Below, in pieces: positions 1-8,733 of a stretch of DNA of 64,000 nucleotides. The notes under the pieces were generated by a model. That model was given only the letters and a program-made list of their open reading frames with translations, did no database searches and had not been told where the DNA came from. The first letter of the stretch is position 1, and each line of letters opens with the position of its first letter. The DNA comes from Mycolicibacterium pyrenivorans (GTDB lineage Bacteria; Actinomycetota; Actinomycetes; Mycobacteriales; Mycobacteriaceae), in NCBI RefSeq assembly GCF_025821625.1, contig NZ_JACKSH010000237.1:113763-177762 (forward strand). The letters run 5' to 3'. The translations under genes were made by a program, and so were the position numbers.

Positions 1-483
1 CTGACGGCTCCCAGTCCGGAGGCGCAGGTCCGACTGTTCCGTCGGGCGCTGGCCGCGGCGGGTGTCGCCGTCGACGAGGTGGGCATGGTGGAGGGTCACG
101 GCACCGGCACCCACGTCGGCGACCGCGTCGAACTGAACTCGTTGGCCGCCACCTACGGGGCAGGCACACCAGGGCGGGGGCCGCTGCTGGGGTCGGTCAA
201 GTCGAACGTCGGGCATACGCAGGCCGCCGCGGGTGCGCTCGGGCTGGCCAAGGTGCTGCTGGCCGCCGAGCACGCCGCCGTGCCCGCGACCCTGCACGTC
301 GATGACCGCAGTCGCGAAATCGACTGGGAAGTACAGGGTCTGCGGCTCGCGGAGAAGCTGACGCCGTGGCCGGCGGCCAATGGTGAGCGGCTCGGCGCGG
401 TATCGGCGTTCGGCATGAGCGGCACCAACACCCACGTCGTCGTCGCCGTGCCCGAGCGTGACCGGGAAGGCAGGGCGGCCTGA
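1..483 (+). CDS. mbtC: MbtC, mycobactin polyketide ketosynthase (C-terminal part)
   Basis: This is the last 160 residues of a beta-ketoacyl synthase, with the reading frame open at the window edge. It carries two ketosynthase active-site blocks: the HGTGT histidine motif near residue 32 of the fragment and the KSNVGHT motif near residue 67, followed by a GMSGTNTH segment typical of KS C-termini. The nucleophilic cysteine half lies outside the window. In mycobactin synthesis MbtC supplies the KS activity that works with the AT-KR-ACP protein MbtD to insert the beta-hydroxy acid unit. Its TGA overlaps the mbtD ATG by one base (TGATG), so the two are probably translationally coupled. The assignment rests on the KS motifs plus the mbtD-H order downstream. 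Confidence 0.93.
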   Translation: MTAPSPEAQVRLFRRALAAAGVAVDEVGMVEGHGTGTHVGDRVELNSLAATYGAGTPGRGPLLGSVKSNVGHTQAAAGALGLAKVLLAAEHAAVPATLHVDDRSREIDWEVQGLRLAEKLTPWPAANGERLGAVSAFGMSGTNTHVVVAVPERDREGRAA

Positions 484-3464
484 TGTCTTCCAGCCTGCTG
501 CCCGACGGCCGGGTCGCAGTCCTGCTGAGCGCTCACGGCGAGGAGCTGCTCGCCACCGACGCGACCGCGATCCGCGACTACCTCGACCGCACCGGATGCG
601 CTGTCGCACGGGTGGCGGCGCACCTGGCCGCAACCCGGCGGGTGCGGCGCCATCGCGTCGTCATCCGGGCCGCCGACCGCGACGAACTCGCCGCAGCCCT
701 CGGCGCCGTCGCGCAGGGCCTGGAGCACCCGCTCGTCGAACGCTCCTCGCGACGGGCCGGCACCCGCATCGCGTTCGTGTTCCCCGGTCAGGGCAGTCAG
801 TGGCCGGGGATGGGTGCCGAGGCCTACCGGCAGCTGCCCGGCTACCGTGCCGAGGCCGACCGGCTCGACGCCGCCTTCCTGGCGGCCGGGTTGCCGTCGC
901 CACTACCGTTCCTGACCGGCGAATCGGCCCCCGATGTGGTGTCGCAGAGCGAACTTCAGGGCGCACAGTTCGTCCACGCGGTCGCGCTGACGTCGGTGTG
1001 GCGGTCGTGCGGCATCGTCCCCGACCTGACCGTCGGCCACAGCCTCGGCGAAATCGCCGCCGCCTACGTGGCCGAGACCATCACACTGCGCGACGCCGTC
1101 GCCGTGCTCGCCGCGCGAGCACACGCGATCGAGAGCATCCCCGGCAGAAACGGCGTGGCGGTTCTCGGCGTCGACCCCACGAGGGCTGCCGAACTGATCG
1201 CCGCGACCCCGGGATGGCTGGAGCTGTCGGCGGTCAACGCCGCGGAATCGGTCGCCGTGGCGGGGGAGCGCGACGCCGTCTCCCGCATCGCCGCGGCCGC
1301 CACCGGCCACGGCGCCTTCGCCAGGGAACTCGCGATGAGCTTCCCGGCCCACACCACCGCGATGGAACCCCGGCGCGAAGAGCTGCTGCGGCGGCTGCCG
1401 ACATCGGTGTTCGCGGACTCCGCGGTGCAGTTCATCGGATCGGCGACCGGTGCCGTCGTCGCCGCGGGCACCGAGTTCGGGCCCTACTGGTATGCCAACC
1501 TGCGCAACACGATCCGCTTCGACCGGGCCGCACAGACCGCGATCGCCTGCGGCGCAGAGGTGTTCCTCGAGATGTCGGCGCATCCGTCGCTGCTGTTCGC
1601 CGTCGAGGACGCGAGGGAACGCGTACTGGGCGGGGCCGAACCGGCTGTTCTCCTGGGCTCGGGGCACCGTGACGAACCGCCGGTCGACCGCCTCGCGTCC
1701 AACATCGCCGCGGCCGCTGTCGCCGACCCCGGCTACCGGTGGACCGACCTGCTCGGCACCCGGCCTGCACCGCTGCGTGGCTTCCCCGGCGCGCCGATGC
1801 GGGCCGAACACCTCTGGGCGGCAACCGAACCCCTGCCCCCCGTGCCGGGCCTGACCGTCACCGCCGAGACGTGGCGGCGGCAACCGCCGCGCAGCGTCCC
1901 GCCGGACCGCGCCCGCTCGGTGGCAGTAATCGACCTGGGCAGCGCCGGGCCGCTGTCGGAAGCGATCCGTGACGCCATCGAGGCCCACCGTGGGGCGGTG
2001 CTCACCGCGGCCGCCGATGCCGACGTCCTCGTCGCCGTCGCGTCCACGCTCGCCCGGGCCGACACCGTCGCCGCCGTGACCGACCTCGCCGGGCGGATCG
2101 ACACCGGCCTGCTGGACTACGTCGAGACGGTCGGTGCCCGCTGCCGCGACGTCTGGCTGGTCACCGCGGGCGCCGAACGAGTCGGGCCGTTCGACCCCGT
2201 CGCCGATCCCGCGCAGGCGGCGCTGGCGGCGATGCATCGTAGCCTCGGCTTCGAATGCCCCGACCAGGGTTTCCACCACGTGGACCTGCCCGCGACCAGC
2301 GCGCACGACGCCGACGCCGGGATGCTCGCCGAGGTGGTGCAGGTGGTGCTGGCCGACACCGGCGAGATGGCGTTGCGCGACAACGGAACAGCAACCGCCG
2401 TGTATCGGCGGACGCTCGGTGACGACGCGTCGTCGGTGCCGCCCTGGCCGCTGGACGCCTGCGTGCTGGACAACGTCGTGATCACCGGTGGCTCCGGCGC
2501 GATCGGGCTGAGCTTCGCGAGAACTCTGGCCGCCCACGGCGCGAGACGCATCGTGCTGCTCAGCCGGCACGGCGCGGACGCCGCGCTGCTGGACCGGCTC
2601 ACCGTCGAGCACGGCGTCGACGTCGTCGCGCCACCGTGCGACATCACCGACGCCGAGGCGCTGTCTGCCACCGCGGCCGCCCACGCGTGCGGTGACGCGA
2701 CGCTGGTCGTGCACGCTGCGGGAACCGCCTCCTTCGCCGACCGCAAGGACATCACCGGCCGATCACTGATCGACATGTCGGCGGCCAAGATCACCGGGCT
2801 CGAACACCTGATCCGAGCCTGGCCGATGCACGCCGACGCACGAATCCTGCTGTGCTCCTCGGTGACCGGGGTGTGGGGCGGCAAAGGTATGGCCGCTTAT
2901 GCCGCGGCCAACCGGCTGCTCGACGTGACGGCGGGCCGTCTGCGCGCCGAAGGGCGCCGCTGCGTCGCGGTGCGATGGGGCCTGTGGGAGGGCAGCGGCA
3001 TCGTCGACGCCGCCGAGATCGCACGCGTCGAGCGCACCGGTCTGCGGCAGATGACACCGGCACTCGCCGTGGAAGCCGCCCTGTACGACTATCCGGACGA
3101 CCCGCTGGTGCTGGCGGCCGATCCGAATCGGCTGCAGGCTTTCTTCGGAAGCGCCGACAGCGGGCTTCCGGCGACGCCCGCGGCACCGCAACCCGGGGAG
3201 ACGATGGCGGCACCGGAGGCGGTGCGAAGCCAACTGGCCGTCGTGCTCGACGTCGAGGCCCCGCTGCTGGATCTCGACGCCTCGCTGTTCGATCTCGGTG
3301 TCGACTCGTTGCTCGCGTTGGACCTGCGTAAGCGACTGAAACGGCTGACGGGCCGGACGGTGCCGCTGGCGAAGCTGCTCGGGGGGATCACAGGCACCGA
3401 TCTGATCGCCGACCTCGTGGACCAAGGATCGACAGAGACGAAAGAGACGGGAAACGTCGCGTGA
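483..3464 (+). CDS. mbtD: MbtD, mycobactin polyketide synthase (AT-KR-ACP)
   Basis: The 993-residue modular PKS protein has no KS of its own, which fits the stand-alone MbtC upstream. An acyltransferase domain starts near residue 95 (FVFPGQGSQWPG) and has its nucleophile in GHSLGE near residue 187. A ketoreductase follows, with the nucleotide-binding TGGSGAIG near residue 668 and a downstream Ser and Tyr-x3-Asn-like active site. An acyl carrier domain closes the protein, with the phosphopantetheine serine in DLGVDSLLAL near residue 942. No DH or ER motif is seen, as expected for a beta-hydroxy product. It overlaps mbtC by 1 bp and mbtE by 4 bp (GTGA). Confidence 0.95.
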   Translation: MSSSLLPDGRVAVLLSAHGEELLATDATAIRDYLDRTGCAVARVAAHLAATRRVRRHRVVIRAADRDELAAALGAVAQGLEHPLVERSSRRAGTRIAFVFPGQGSQWPGMGAEAYRQLPGYRAEADRLDAAFLAAGLPSPLPFLTGESAPDVVSQSELQGAQFVHAVALTSVWRSCGIVPDLTVGHSLGEIAAAYVAETITLRDAVAVLAARAHAIESIPGRNGVAVLGVDPTRAAELIAATPGWLELSAVNAAESVAVAGERDAVSRIAAAATGHGAFARELAMSFPAHTTAMEPRREELLRRLPTSVFADSAVQFIGSATGAVVAAGTEFGPYWYANLRNTIRFDRAAQTAIACGAEVFLEMSAHPSLLFAVEDARERVLGGAEPAVLLGSGHRDEPPVDRLASNIAAAAVADPGYRWTDLLGTRPAPLRGFPGAPMRAEHLWAATEPLPPVPGLTVTAETWRRQPPRSVPPDRARSVAVIDLGSAGPLSEAIRDAIEAHRGAVLTAAADADVLVAVASTLARADTVAAVTDLAGRIDTGLLDYVETVGARCRDVWLVTAGAERVGPFDPVADPAQAALAAMHRSLGFECPDQGFHHVDLPATSAHDADAGMLAEVVQVVLADTGEMALRDNGTATAVYRRTLGDDASSVPPWPLDACVLDNVVITGGSGAIGLSFARTLAAHGARRIVLLSRHGADAALLDRLTVEHGVDVVAPPCDITDAEALSATAAAHACGDATLVVHAAGTASFADRKDITGRSLIDMSAAKITGLEHLIRAWPMHADARILLCSSVTGVWGGKGMAAYAAANRLLDVTAGRLRAEGRRCVAVRWGLWEGSGIVDAAEIARVERTGLRQMTPALAVEAALYDYPDDPLVLAADPNRLQAFFGSADSGLPATPAAPQPGETMAAPEAVRSQLAVVLDVEAPLLDLDASLFDLGVDSLLALDLRKRLKRLTGRTVPLAKLLGGITGTDLIADLVDQGSTETKETGNVA

Positions 3465-6400
3465 CTGACATCGACACCGGAGCGCGGCTCGACGAACAGC
3501 GGCTGGAACTGCTGCGCCGCAGGCTGAACGAGCGCGGCCTCAGATCGGTGCCTGCTCCGGTGGACACCGCCGACGATTCCACGGCGTCGCCGTTGACCGA
3601 GGGTCAACTGCGGATGTGGTTCGTGCACGCCGCGGATCCCAGCAGCGCCCTGTTGAACGTGTGCCTGTCGTACCGCATCACCGGCGAGGTCGACACCGAC
3701 CGGCTGCATGAGGCCGTCAACGCGGTCGCCCGGCGGCACCGCGTGCTTCGCACCACGTACCGCACCGAGGTCACCGGATCCGGCGGCGACACCGGCATTC
3801 CGGTCCCGACGGTTCATCGGAACCTCGAGCCCGGCTGGGCCGAGCACGACCTGAGGGACCTGTCCGAGCGTGCGCGACAGCTGCGGCTCGAGGTGCTGGC
3901 GCAGCGGGAGTTCGCCGCGCCGTTCGACCTGAGTGCCGACTCGCCGTTGCGCATCACCGTGATCCGCACGGGCCCAACGGAACTCGTGATGCTGCTGGTC
4001 GCCCATCACATCGCCTGGGACGACGGCTCCTGGGAGGTGTTCTTCGCCGACCTCACCCGCGCCTACACCGGGGCGCCCCTCGAGGGGCTCCACGGCGTTG
4101 GGGGAACCGCGTTGCTGCCCGGCGCCGGGTCCGACGAGGCCGATCTGGAGTACTGGCGAGGCGTCATGGCCGATCCGCCGGAACCGTTGGAACTGCCCGG
4201 CCCGATGGGGTCGGCCGTGCCGACGAGCTGGCGGTCGCAGCGCACCACGCTGCGGCTCGGCGGCGACGTCGCCGACCGCGTCACCGCGATGGCCAACGAC
4301 GCGGGCGCCACCCCGTATGCGGTGCTGCTGGCGGTGTTCGGTGCGCTCGTGCACCGGTACAGCCACGTCGACGATTTCCTGGTGGCGACGCCGGTGCTGA
4401 ACCGCTCCGATGGCGCCGAGAACGTCATCGGATACTTCGGCAACACGGTGGCGATGCGGCTGCGGCCGCGACCGGAGAGCACGTTCCGCGAGTTCCTGGC
4501 CGAGACCACCGACACCGCACTGGCTGCGTTCGCCCATCAGCGCATCGGCCTGGACCGGATGGTGCGTGAGCTCAACCCCGACCGCCGCCACGGCGCCGAA
4601 CGCATGACCCGGGTCAGCTTCGGGTTTCGCGGGCCCGACCGCTTCGGGTTCACGCCGCCGGGCGTGACCTGCCAACGCGCCGAGCTGCGCGCCCACCTGA
4701 CCCATCTGCCGCTGGGGATCATGGTCGAATTCGATTCTGCGGGAATCGACGTCGAGCTCGAACACCTGGTGGAGATCATCGAACCCAGGCTGGCCAAACA
4801 GCTCATCGATCACTATGCGGTGCTGCTGACCAGCGCGCTGGCCCGACCCGACACCCCGCTGAGCCGGCTGGAACTGATGAGCGCCGAGGACGCCGAATGG
4901 CTGCGCGAGGTGTCCCACGGCGAGGAATTCCACACTCCGCCCGCGACTCTCACGGATCTGGTCGAGGCGCAGGTCGCCCGGACACCCGACGCGACCGCGG
5001 TGGTGTACGAAGGCCGCCACTACACCTACCGGGAGATCAACGAGGAGGCCAACCGCGTCGCGCACTGGCTGATCGGCCAGGGCATCGGCGCCGAGGACCG
5101 GGTCGCCGTACTTCTCGACAAGTCACCCGAACTGGTCGTTACGGCGCTCGGCGTCCTCAAGGCGGGCGCGGTGTACCTGCCTGTCGATCCCACCTACCCG
5201 CAGGACCGACTGGACTTCATCCTGGGCGACTGCGACGCGAAACTGGCTGTGCGGGAGCCGGTGACGGGACTCGGCGGATACCGGTGCGACGATCCCGCCG
5301 ACACCGACCGGGTGCGTCCGGTGCGGCCGGACAACACCGCCTACCTCATCTACACCTCCGGGTCCACGGGTCTGCCCAAGGGCGTGCCGGTGCCGCACCG
5401 GCCGGTCGCTGAGTACTTCGTGTGGTTCAAGGGCGACTACCAGGTCGACGCGACTGACCGGCTGCTGCAGGTCGCCTCGCCCAGCTTCGACGTGTCCATC
5501 GCCGAGGTGTTCGGAACGCTGTCGTGCGGTGCCCGGCTGGTGATCCATCGCCCCGACGGGCTGCGCGACATCGGGTATCTCACCGAGCTGCTGCGCAACG
5601 AGGGCATCACCGCGATGCACTTCGTGCCGTCGCTTCTCGGGCTGTTCCTGTCGTTGCCCGGCGTGAACCAGTGGCGGACACTGCAGCGGGTGCCGATCGG
5701 TGGCGAAGCGCTTCCCGGTGAGGTGGCCGACAAGTTCCACGCCACATTCGACGCTCTGCTGCACAACTTCTACGGCCCCACCGAGACGGTCATCAACGCC
5801 TCCCGGTTCAAGGTCGAGGGCAGGCAGGGCACCCGCATCGTGCCCATCGGCAAGCCCAAGATCAACACCGCGCTGCACCTGCTCGACGACGCCCTGCAAC
5901 CGGTTCCCGTCGGCTCGATCGGCGAGATCTACATCGGCGGAACGCATGTCGCCAACGGGTACCACCGCAGGCCCGCCCTGACCGCGGAGCGGTTCGTCGC
6001 GGATCCGTTCACCCCGGGCGCCCGGATGTACCGCTCGGGTGACCTCGCGCGACGAAACGCCGACGGCGACGTCGAGTTCGTCGGACGCGCCGACGAGCAG
6101 GTCAAGATCCGCGGGTTCCGCATCGAACTCGGTGACGTCGCCGCGGCGATCACGGTCGATCCCAGCGTCGGGCAGGCCGTCGTGGTGGTCAGCGACCTGC
6201 CCAACCTCGGCAAGAGCCTGGTGGGTTACCTGACCCCGGCCGACGGAGAGACCGTCGACGTCGTCCGGGTCCGCGCCAGGGTCGCGGCGGCGCTGCCCGA
6301 GTACATGACGCCCGCAGGCTACGTCGTCGTCGACACGATCCCGATCACCGCGCACGGCAAGATCGACCGCGCGGCGCTGCCCGAGCCGGAGATCGCCACT

Positions 6401-8713
6401 GTCACCGAGTTCCGCGCGCCCGCCACCGACACCGAACGGCACCTCGCGGAGGTGTTCGCCGGTCTGCTCGGCCACGAGTCGGTCGGCGCCGACGACTCGT
6501 TCTTCGACCTCGGCGGGCACTCGCTGCTGGCCACCAAGCTGGTCGCCGAACTGCGTTCACGATTCGGCGTCGACGTCGGGGTGCGCGACATCTTCGAACT
6601 CGGCACGGTCGCGCGGCTGGCCGCCCATCTCGACGTGCTGGCCGGCGGCGAGCCCGGTACCACGCGGCCCCGGCTGGTCGCGACGTCCCAGGACGGCCCG
6701 GCGCCGCTGTCGTCTTCTCAGCTGCGGTCCTGGTTCGGTTATCGCATCGAGGGCCCCAGCCCGATCAACAACATCCCGTTCGCCGCGCGGCTGTCGGGTC
6801 CGTGCGATGTCGAGGCGTTCGTGGCCGCCATCCGCGACGTGGTCGACAGGCATGCCGTCCTACGCACGACCTACCGCGAGATCGACGGGACCGCCTACCA
6901 GATCGTCAACCCGCCCGCCGACATCACCGTCCGCCGGGCCCGCGGCGACAGTGAGGAATGGCTGCAGTCCGAGCTGGAGCGCGAACGCAAGCACGCCTTC
7001 GACCTGGAGCGGGACTGGCCGATCCGGGCGGCGGTCCTGGGGATCACCGGCGCATCAGGCGCCGAGGAACACGTGCTGTCGCTGGTGATCCACCACATCG
7101 CCGGTGACCACTGGTCAGGCGGCGTGCTGTTCACCGATCTCGTCACGGCCTACCGGGCCAGGAAGAGCGGCCGGAGTCCCGGCTGGGCACCGTTGCCCGT
7201 CCAATACACCGACTACGCCGCCTGGCAGGCGAGCGTGCTGAGCGACGACGCGGGAATCGTCGAGCCGCAACGCGAATACTGGCGACGTCAGCTCGAGGGT
7301 GCTCCCGTGGAGGCGGGCCTGCCGCCGGACTTCGCGCGTCCGCGGTTGCCCAGCGGGAAGGGTGACGCGGTCCAGTTCACCATCGACGGAGCCACCAGGG
7401 ACAAGCTGGCGGCGCTGTGCCGCGAACTCGGCATCACCGAGTTCATGCTCCTGCAGGCAGCCGTGGCCGTCGTGCTGTACAAGGCAGGCGGCGGTCCCGA
7501 CATCCCGCTGGGCACCCCGGTGGCCGGCCGTTCCGAGTCCGAACTGGAACAGCTGGTCGGCTTCTTCGTCAACTTCGTGGTGCTGCGAAATGACCTGAGC
7601 GGCAACCCCACGGTGCGCGAGGTGCTGACGCGGGCCCGCGACACGGCGCTGTCGGCCTACTCGAACCAGGACCTGCCGTTCGAGCAGATCGTCGACGCGG
7701 TCAACCCGCCGCGAACCCTGGCGCGCAACCCCCTGTTCCAGGTGGTCGTGCACGTCCGCGAGCAGCTGCTCCAGCGGCAGATGATCGACACCGACACCGA
7801 ATTCACAGCACTGGAGCCGACATTCGACATCGCCCAGGCGGACCTGTCGCTGAACTTCCTGGCCGACCAGGGATCCGGGGGAGTCGGCTACCGCGGCTAC
7901 CTGATCTACCGGCCCGAGCTGTACGCCCGGCGCACCGTGGAGCGCCTCGCGGGCTGGCTGAGCCGCGTGATCACGGAGTTCGCCGATCACCCAGATCGCA
8001 CGCTACGCGACGTGGAGATCCTGGAAAGTGCGGAGAAGGAACGGATTCTGGGCGAGTGGAGCACCGCCGCGGGACTCACCCAGGCGTACGTCCTCGACGA
8101 AGCACTCGCCCCGGTCCCGGTGGGTGTGCTCGGCGATCTCTACCTGTCCGGCGGCCCGTTCTCCGGCGCGAGCTGGCATCGCCCCGACGATCCGGCGGCC
8201 CGCCTGGTGCCGGATCCGTTCCGGGGTGAGTCGGGTGCGCAGCTTTACCGCACCGCCGACCGGGCCAGGTGGAGCGACGACGGCCGGCTGGAGATCGTCG
8301 GTGGTGATGTCCGGGCCGGGTGCGCCGTCGTGGACACCCGGGAAAGTCCCCCGGTGGAGTGGGAGGCGCCCCGGACCGACACCGAAACCACGCTTGCCGA
8401 ACTGCTCGCCGATCTGCTCGGCGCCGAGGACGTCGGGCGCCACGACGACTTCTTCGGCCTGGGCGGGGACAGCGTGCTGGCCGTGCAGCTGGCCGCCCGG
8501 GCCCGCGACGCCGGGCTGGCTCTGACCGCGCGAATGGTGTTCGAACACCCCGCGGTTCAGCAGCTCGCGACCGCGATCGACGAGGCCGCAGGCGGCACAA
8601 CGACCGAGGAGCCCGAAGACACCCACCACGCACCGATGTCGGCCTCCGGACTGTCCGAGGCCGAACTGGCCGAACTGACCGCCGCGTGGAGCACCCCCCA
8701 GGGCGGCGCCTGA
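3461..8713 (+). CDS. mbtE: MbtE, mycobactin non-ribosomal peptide synthetase
   Basis: The 1750-residue NRPS starts at a GTG overlapping the mbtD stop. Domains in order: condensation (about 45-460, HHIAWDD core near 181), adenylation (about 495-985, with YTSGSTGLPKG near 629, a FYGPTET block and a final AHGKIDR lysine block near 962), carrier (DLGGHSLLA near 1015), second condensation-type domain (about 1080-1520, HHIAGDH near 1211), then an adenylation remnant of about 80 residues (1541-1620) and a second carrier (LGGDSVLA near 1665). The remnant aligns only with the late A-domain motifs and lacks the ATP-binding core. In mycobactin assembly MbtE loads the internal hydroxylysine-derived residue. 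The next gene is reached through a 7-codon bridging ORF. Confidence 0.95.
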   Translation: MTDIDTGARLDEQRLELLRRRLNERGLRSVPAPVDTADDSTASPLTEGQLRMWFVHAADPSSALLNVCLSYRITGEVDTDRLHEAVNAVARRHRVLRTTYRTEVTGSGGDTGIPVPTVHRNLEPGWAEHDLRDLSERARQLRLEVLAQREFAAPFDLSADSPLRITVIRTGPTELVMLLVAHHIAWDDGSWEVFFADLTRAYTGAPLEGLHGVGGTALLPGAGSDEADLEYWRGVMADPPEPLELPGPMGSAVPTSWRSQRTTLRLGGDVADRVTAMANDAGATPYAVLLAVFGALVHRYSHVDDFLVATPVLNRSDGAENVIGYFGNTVAMRLRPRPESTFREFLAETTDTALAAFAHQRIGLDRMVRELNPDRRHGAERMTRVSFGFRGPDRFGFTPPGVTCQRAELRAHLTHLPLGIMVEFDSAGIDVELEHLVEIIEPRLAKQLIDHYAVLLTSALARPDTPLSRLELMSAEDAEWLREVSHGEEFHTPPATLTDLVEAQVARTPDATAVVYEGRHYTYREINEEANRVAHWLIGQGIGAEDRVAVLLDKSPELVVTALGVLKAGAVYLPVDPTYPQDRLDFILGDCDAKLAVREPVTGLGGYRCDDPADTDRVRPVRPDNTAYLIYTSGSTGLPKGVPVPHRPVAEYFVWFKGDYQVDATDRLLQVASPSFDVSIAEVFGTLSCGARLVIHRPDGLRDIGYLTELLRNEGITAMHFVPSLLGLFLSLPGVNQWRTLQRVPIGGEALPGEVADKFHATFDALLHNFYGPTETVINASRFKVEGRQGTRIVPIGKPKINTALHLLDDALQPVPVGSIGEIYIGGTHVANGYHRRPALTAERFVADPFTPGARMYRSGDLARRNADGDVEFVGRADEQVKIRGFRIELGDVAAAITVDPSVGQAVVVVSDLPNLGKSLVGYLTPADGETVDVVRVRARVAAALPEYMTPAGYVVVDTIPITAHGKIDRAALPEPEIATVTEFRAPATDTERHLAEVFAGLLGHESVGADDSFFDLGGHSLLATKLVAELRSRFGVDVGVRDIFELGTVARLAAHLDVLAGGEPGTTRPRLVATSQDGPAPLSSSQLRSWFGYRIEGPSPINNIPFAARLSGPCDVEAFVAAIRDVVDRHAVLRTTYREIDGTAYQIVNPPADITVRRARGDSEEWLQSELERERKHAFDLERDWPIRAAVLGITGASGAEEHVLSLVIHHIAGDHWSGGVLFTDLVTAYRARKSGRSPGWAPLPVQYTDYAAWQASVLSDDAGIVEPQREYWRRQLEGAPVEAGLPPDFARPRLPSGKGDAVQFTIDGATRDKLAALCRELGITEFMLLQAAVAVVLYKAGGGPDIPLGTPVAGRSESELEQLVGFFVNFVVLRNDLSGNPTVREVLTRARDTALSAYSNQDLPFEQIVDAVNPPRTLARNPLFQVVVHVREQLLQRQMIDTDTEFTALEPTFDIAQADLSLNFLADQGSGGVGYRGYLIYRPELYARRTVERLAGWLSRVITEFADHPDRTLRDVEILESAEKERILGEWSTAAGLTQAYVLDEALAPVPVGVLGDLYLSGGPFSGASWHRPDDPAARLVPDPFRGESGAQLYRTADRARWSDDGRLEIVGGDVRAGCAVVDTRESPPVEWEAPRTDTETTLAELLADLLGAEDVGRHDDFFGLGGDSVLAVQLAARARDAGLALTARMVFEHPAVQQLATAIDEAAGGTTTEEPEDTHHAPMSASGLSEAELAELTAAWSTPQGGA

Positions 8714-8733
8714 TGAAGGTCGCTCCCGAATGA
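8713..8733 (+). other. Seven-codon bridging mini-ORF between mbtE and mbtF
   Basis: The ATG at 8713 shares its A with the mbtE TGA (TGATG). It reads six codons (MKVAPE) and stops at a TGA that overlaps the mbtF start in an ATGA arrangement. It therefore connects the two large NRPS genes with no untranslated gap. Whether it is translated or merely coincidental cannot be told from sequence. Its likely role would be to carry terminating ribosomes to the mbtF start. Confidence 0.4.

Noticed and set aside
903..2714. Long antisense open frame opposite mbtD
   Set aside because: Same GC-skew effect. The sequence has no recognisable domain, while mbtD carries complete AT and KR motifs.
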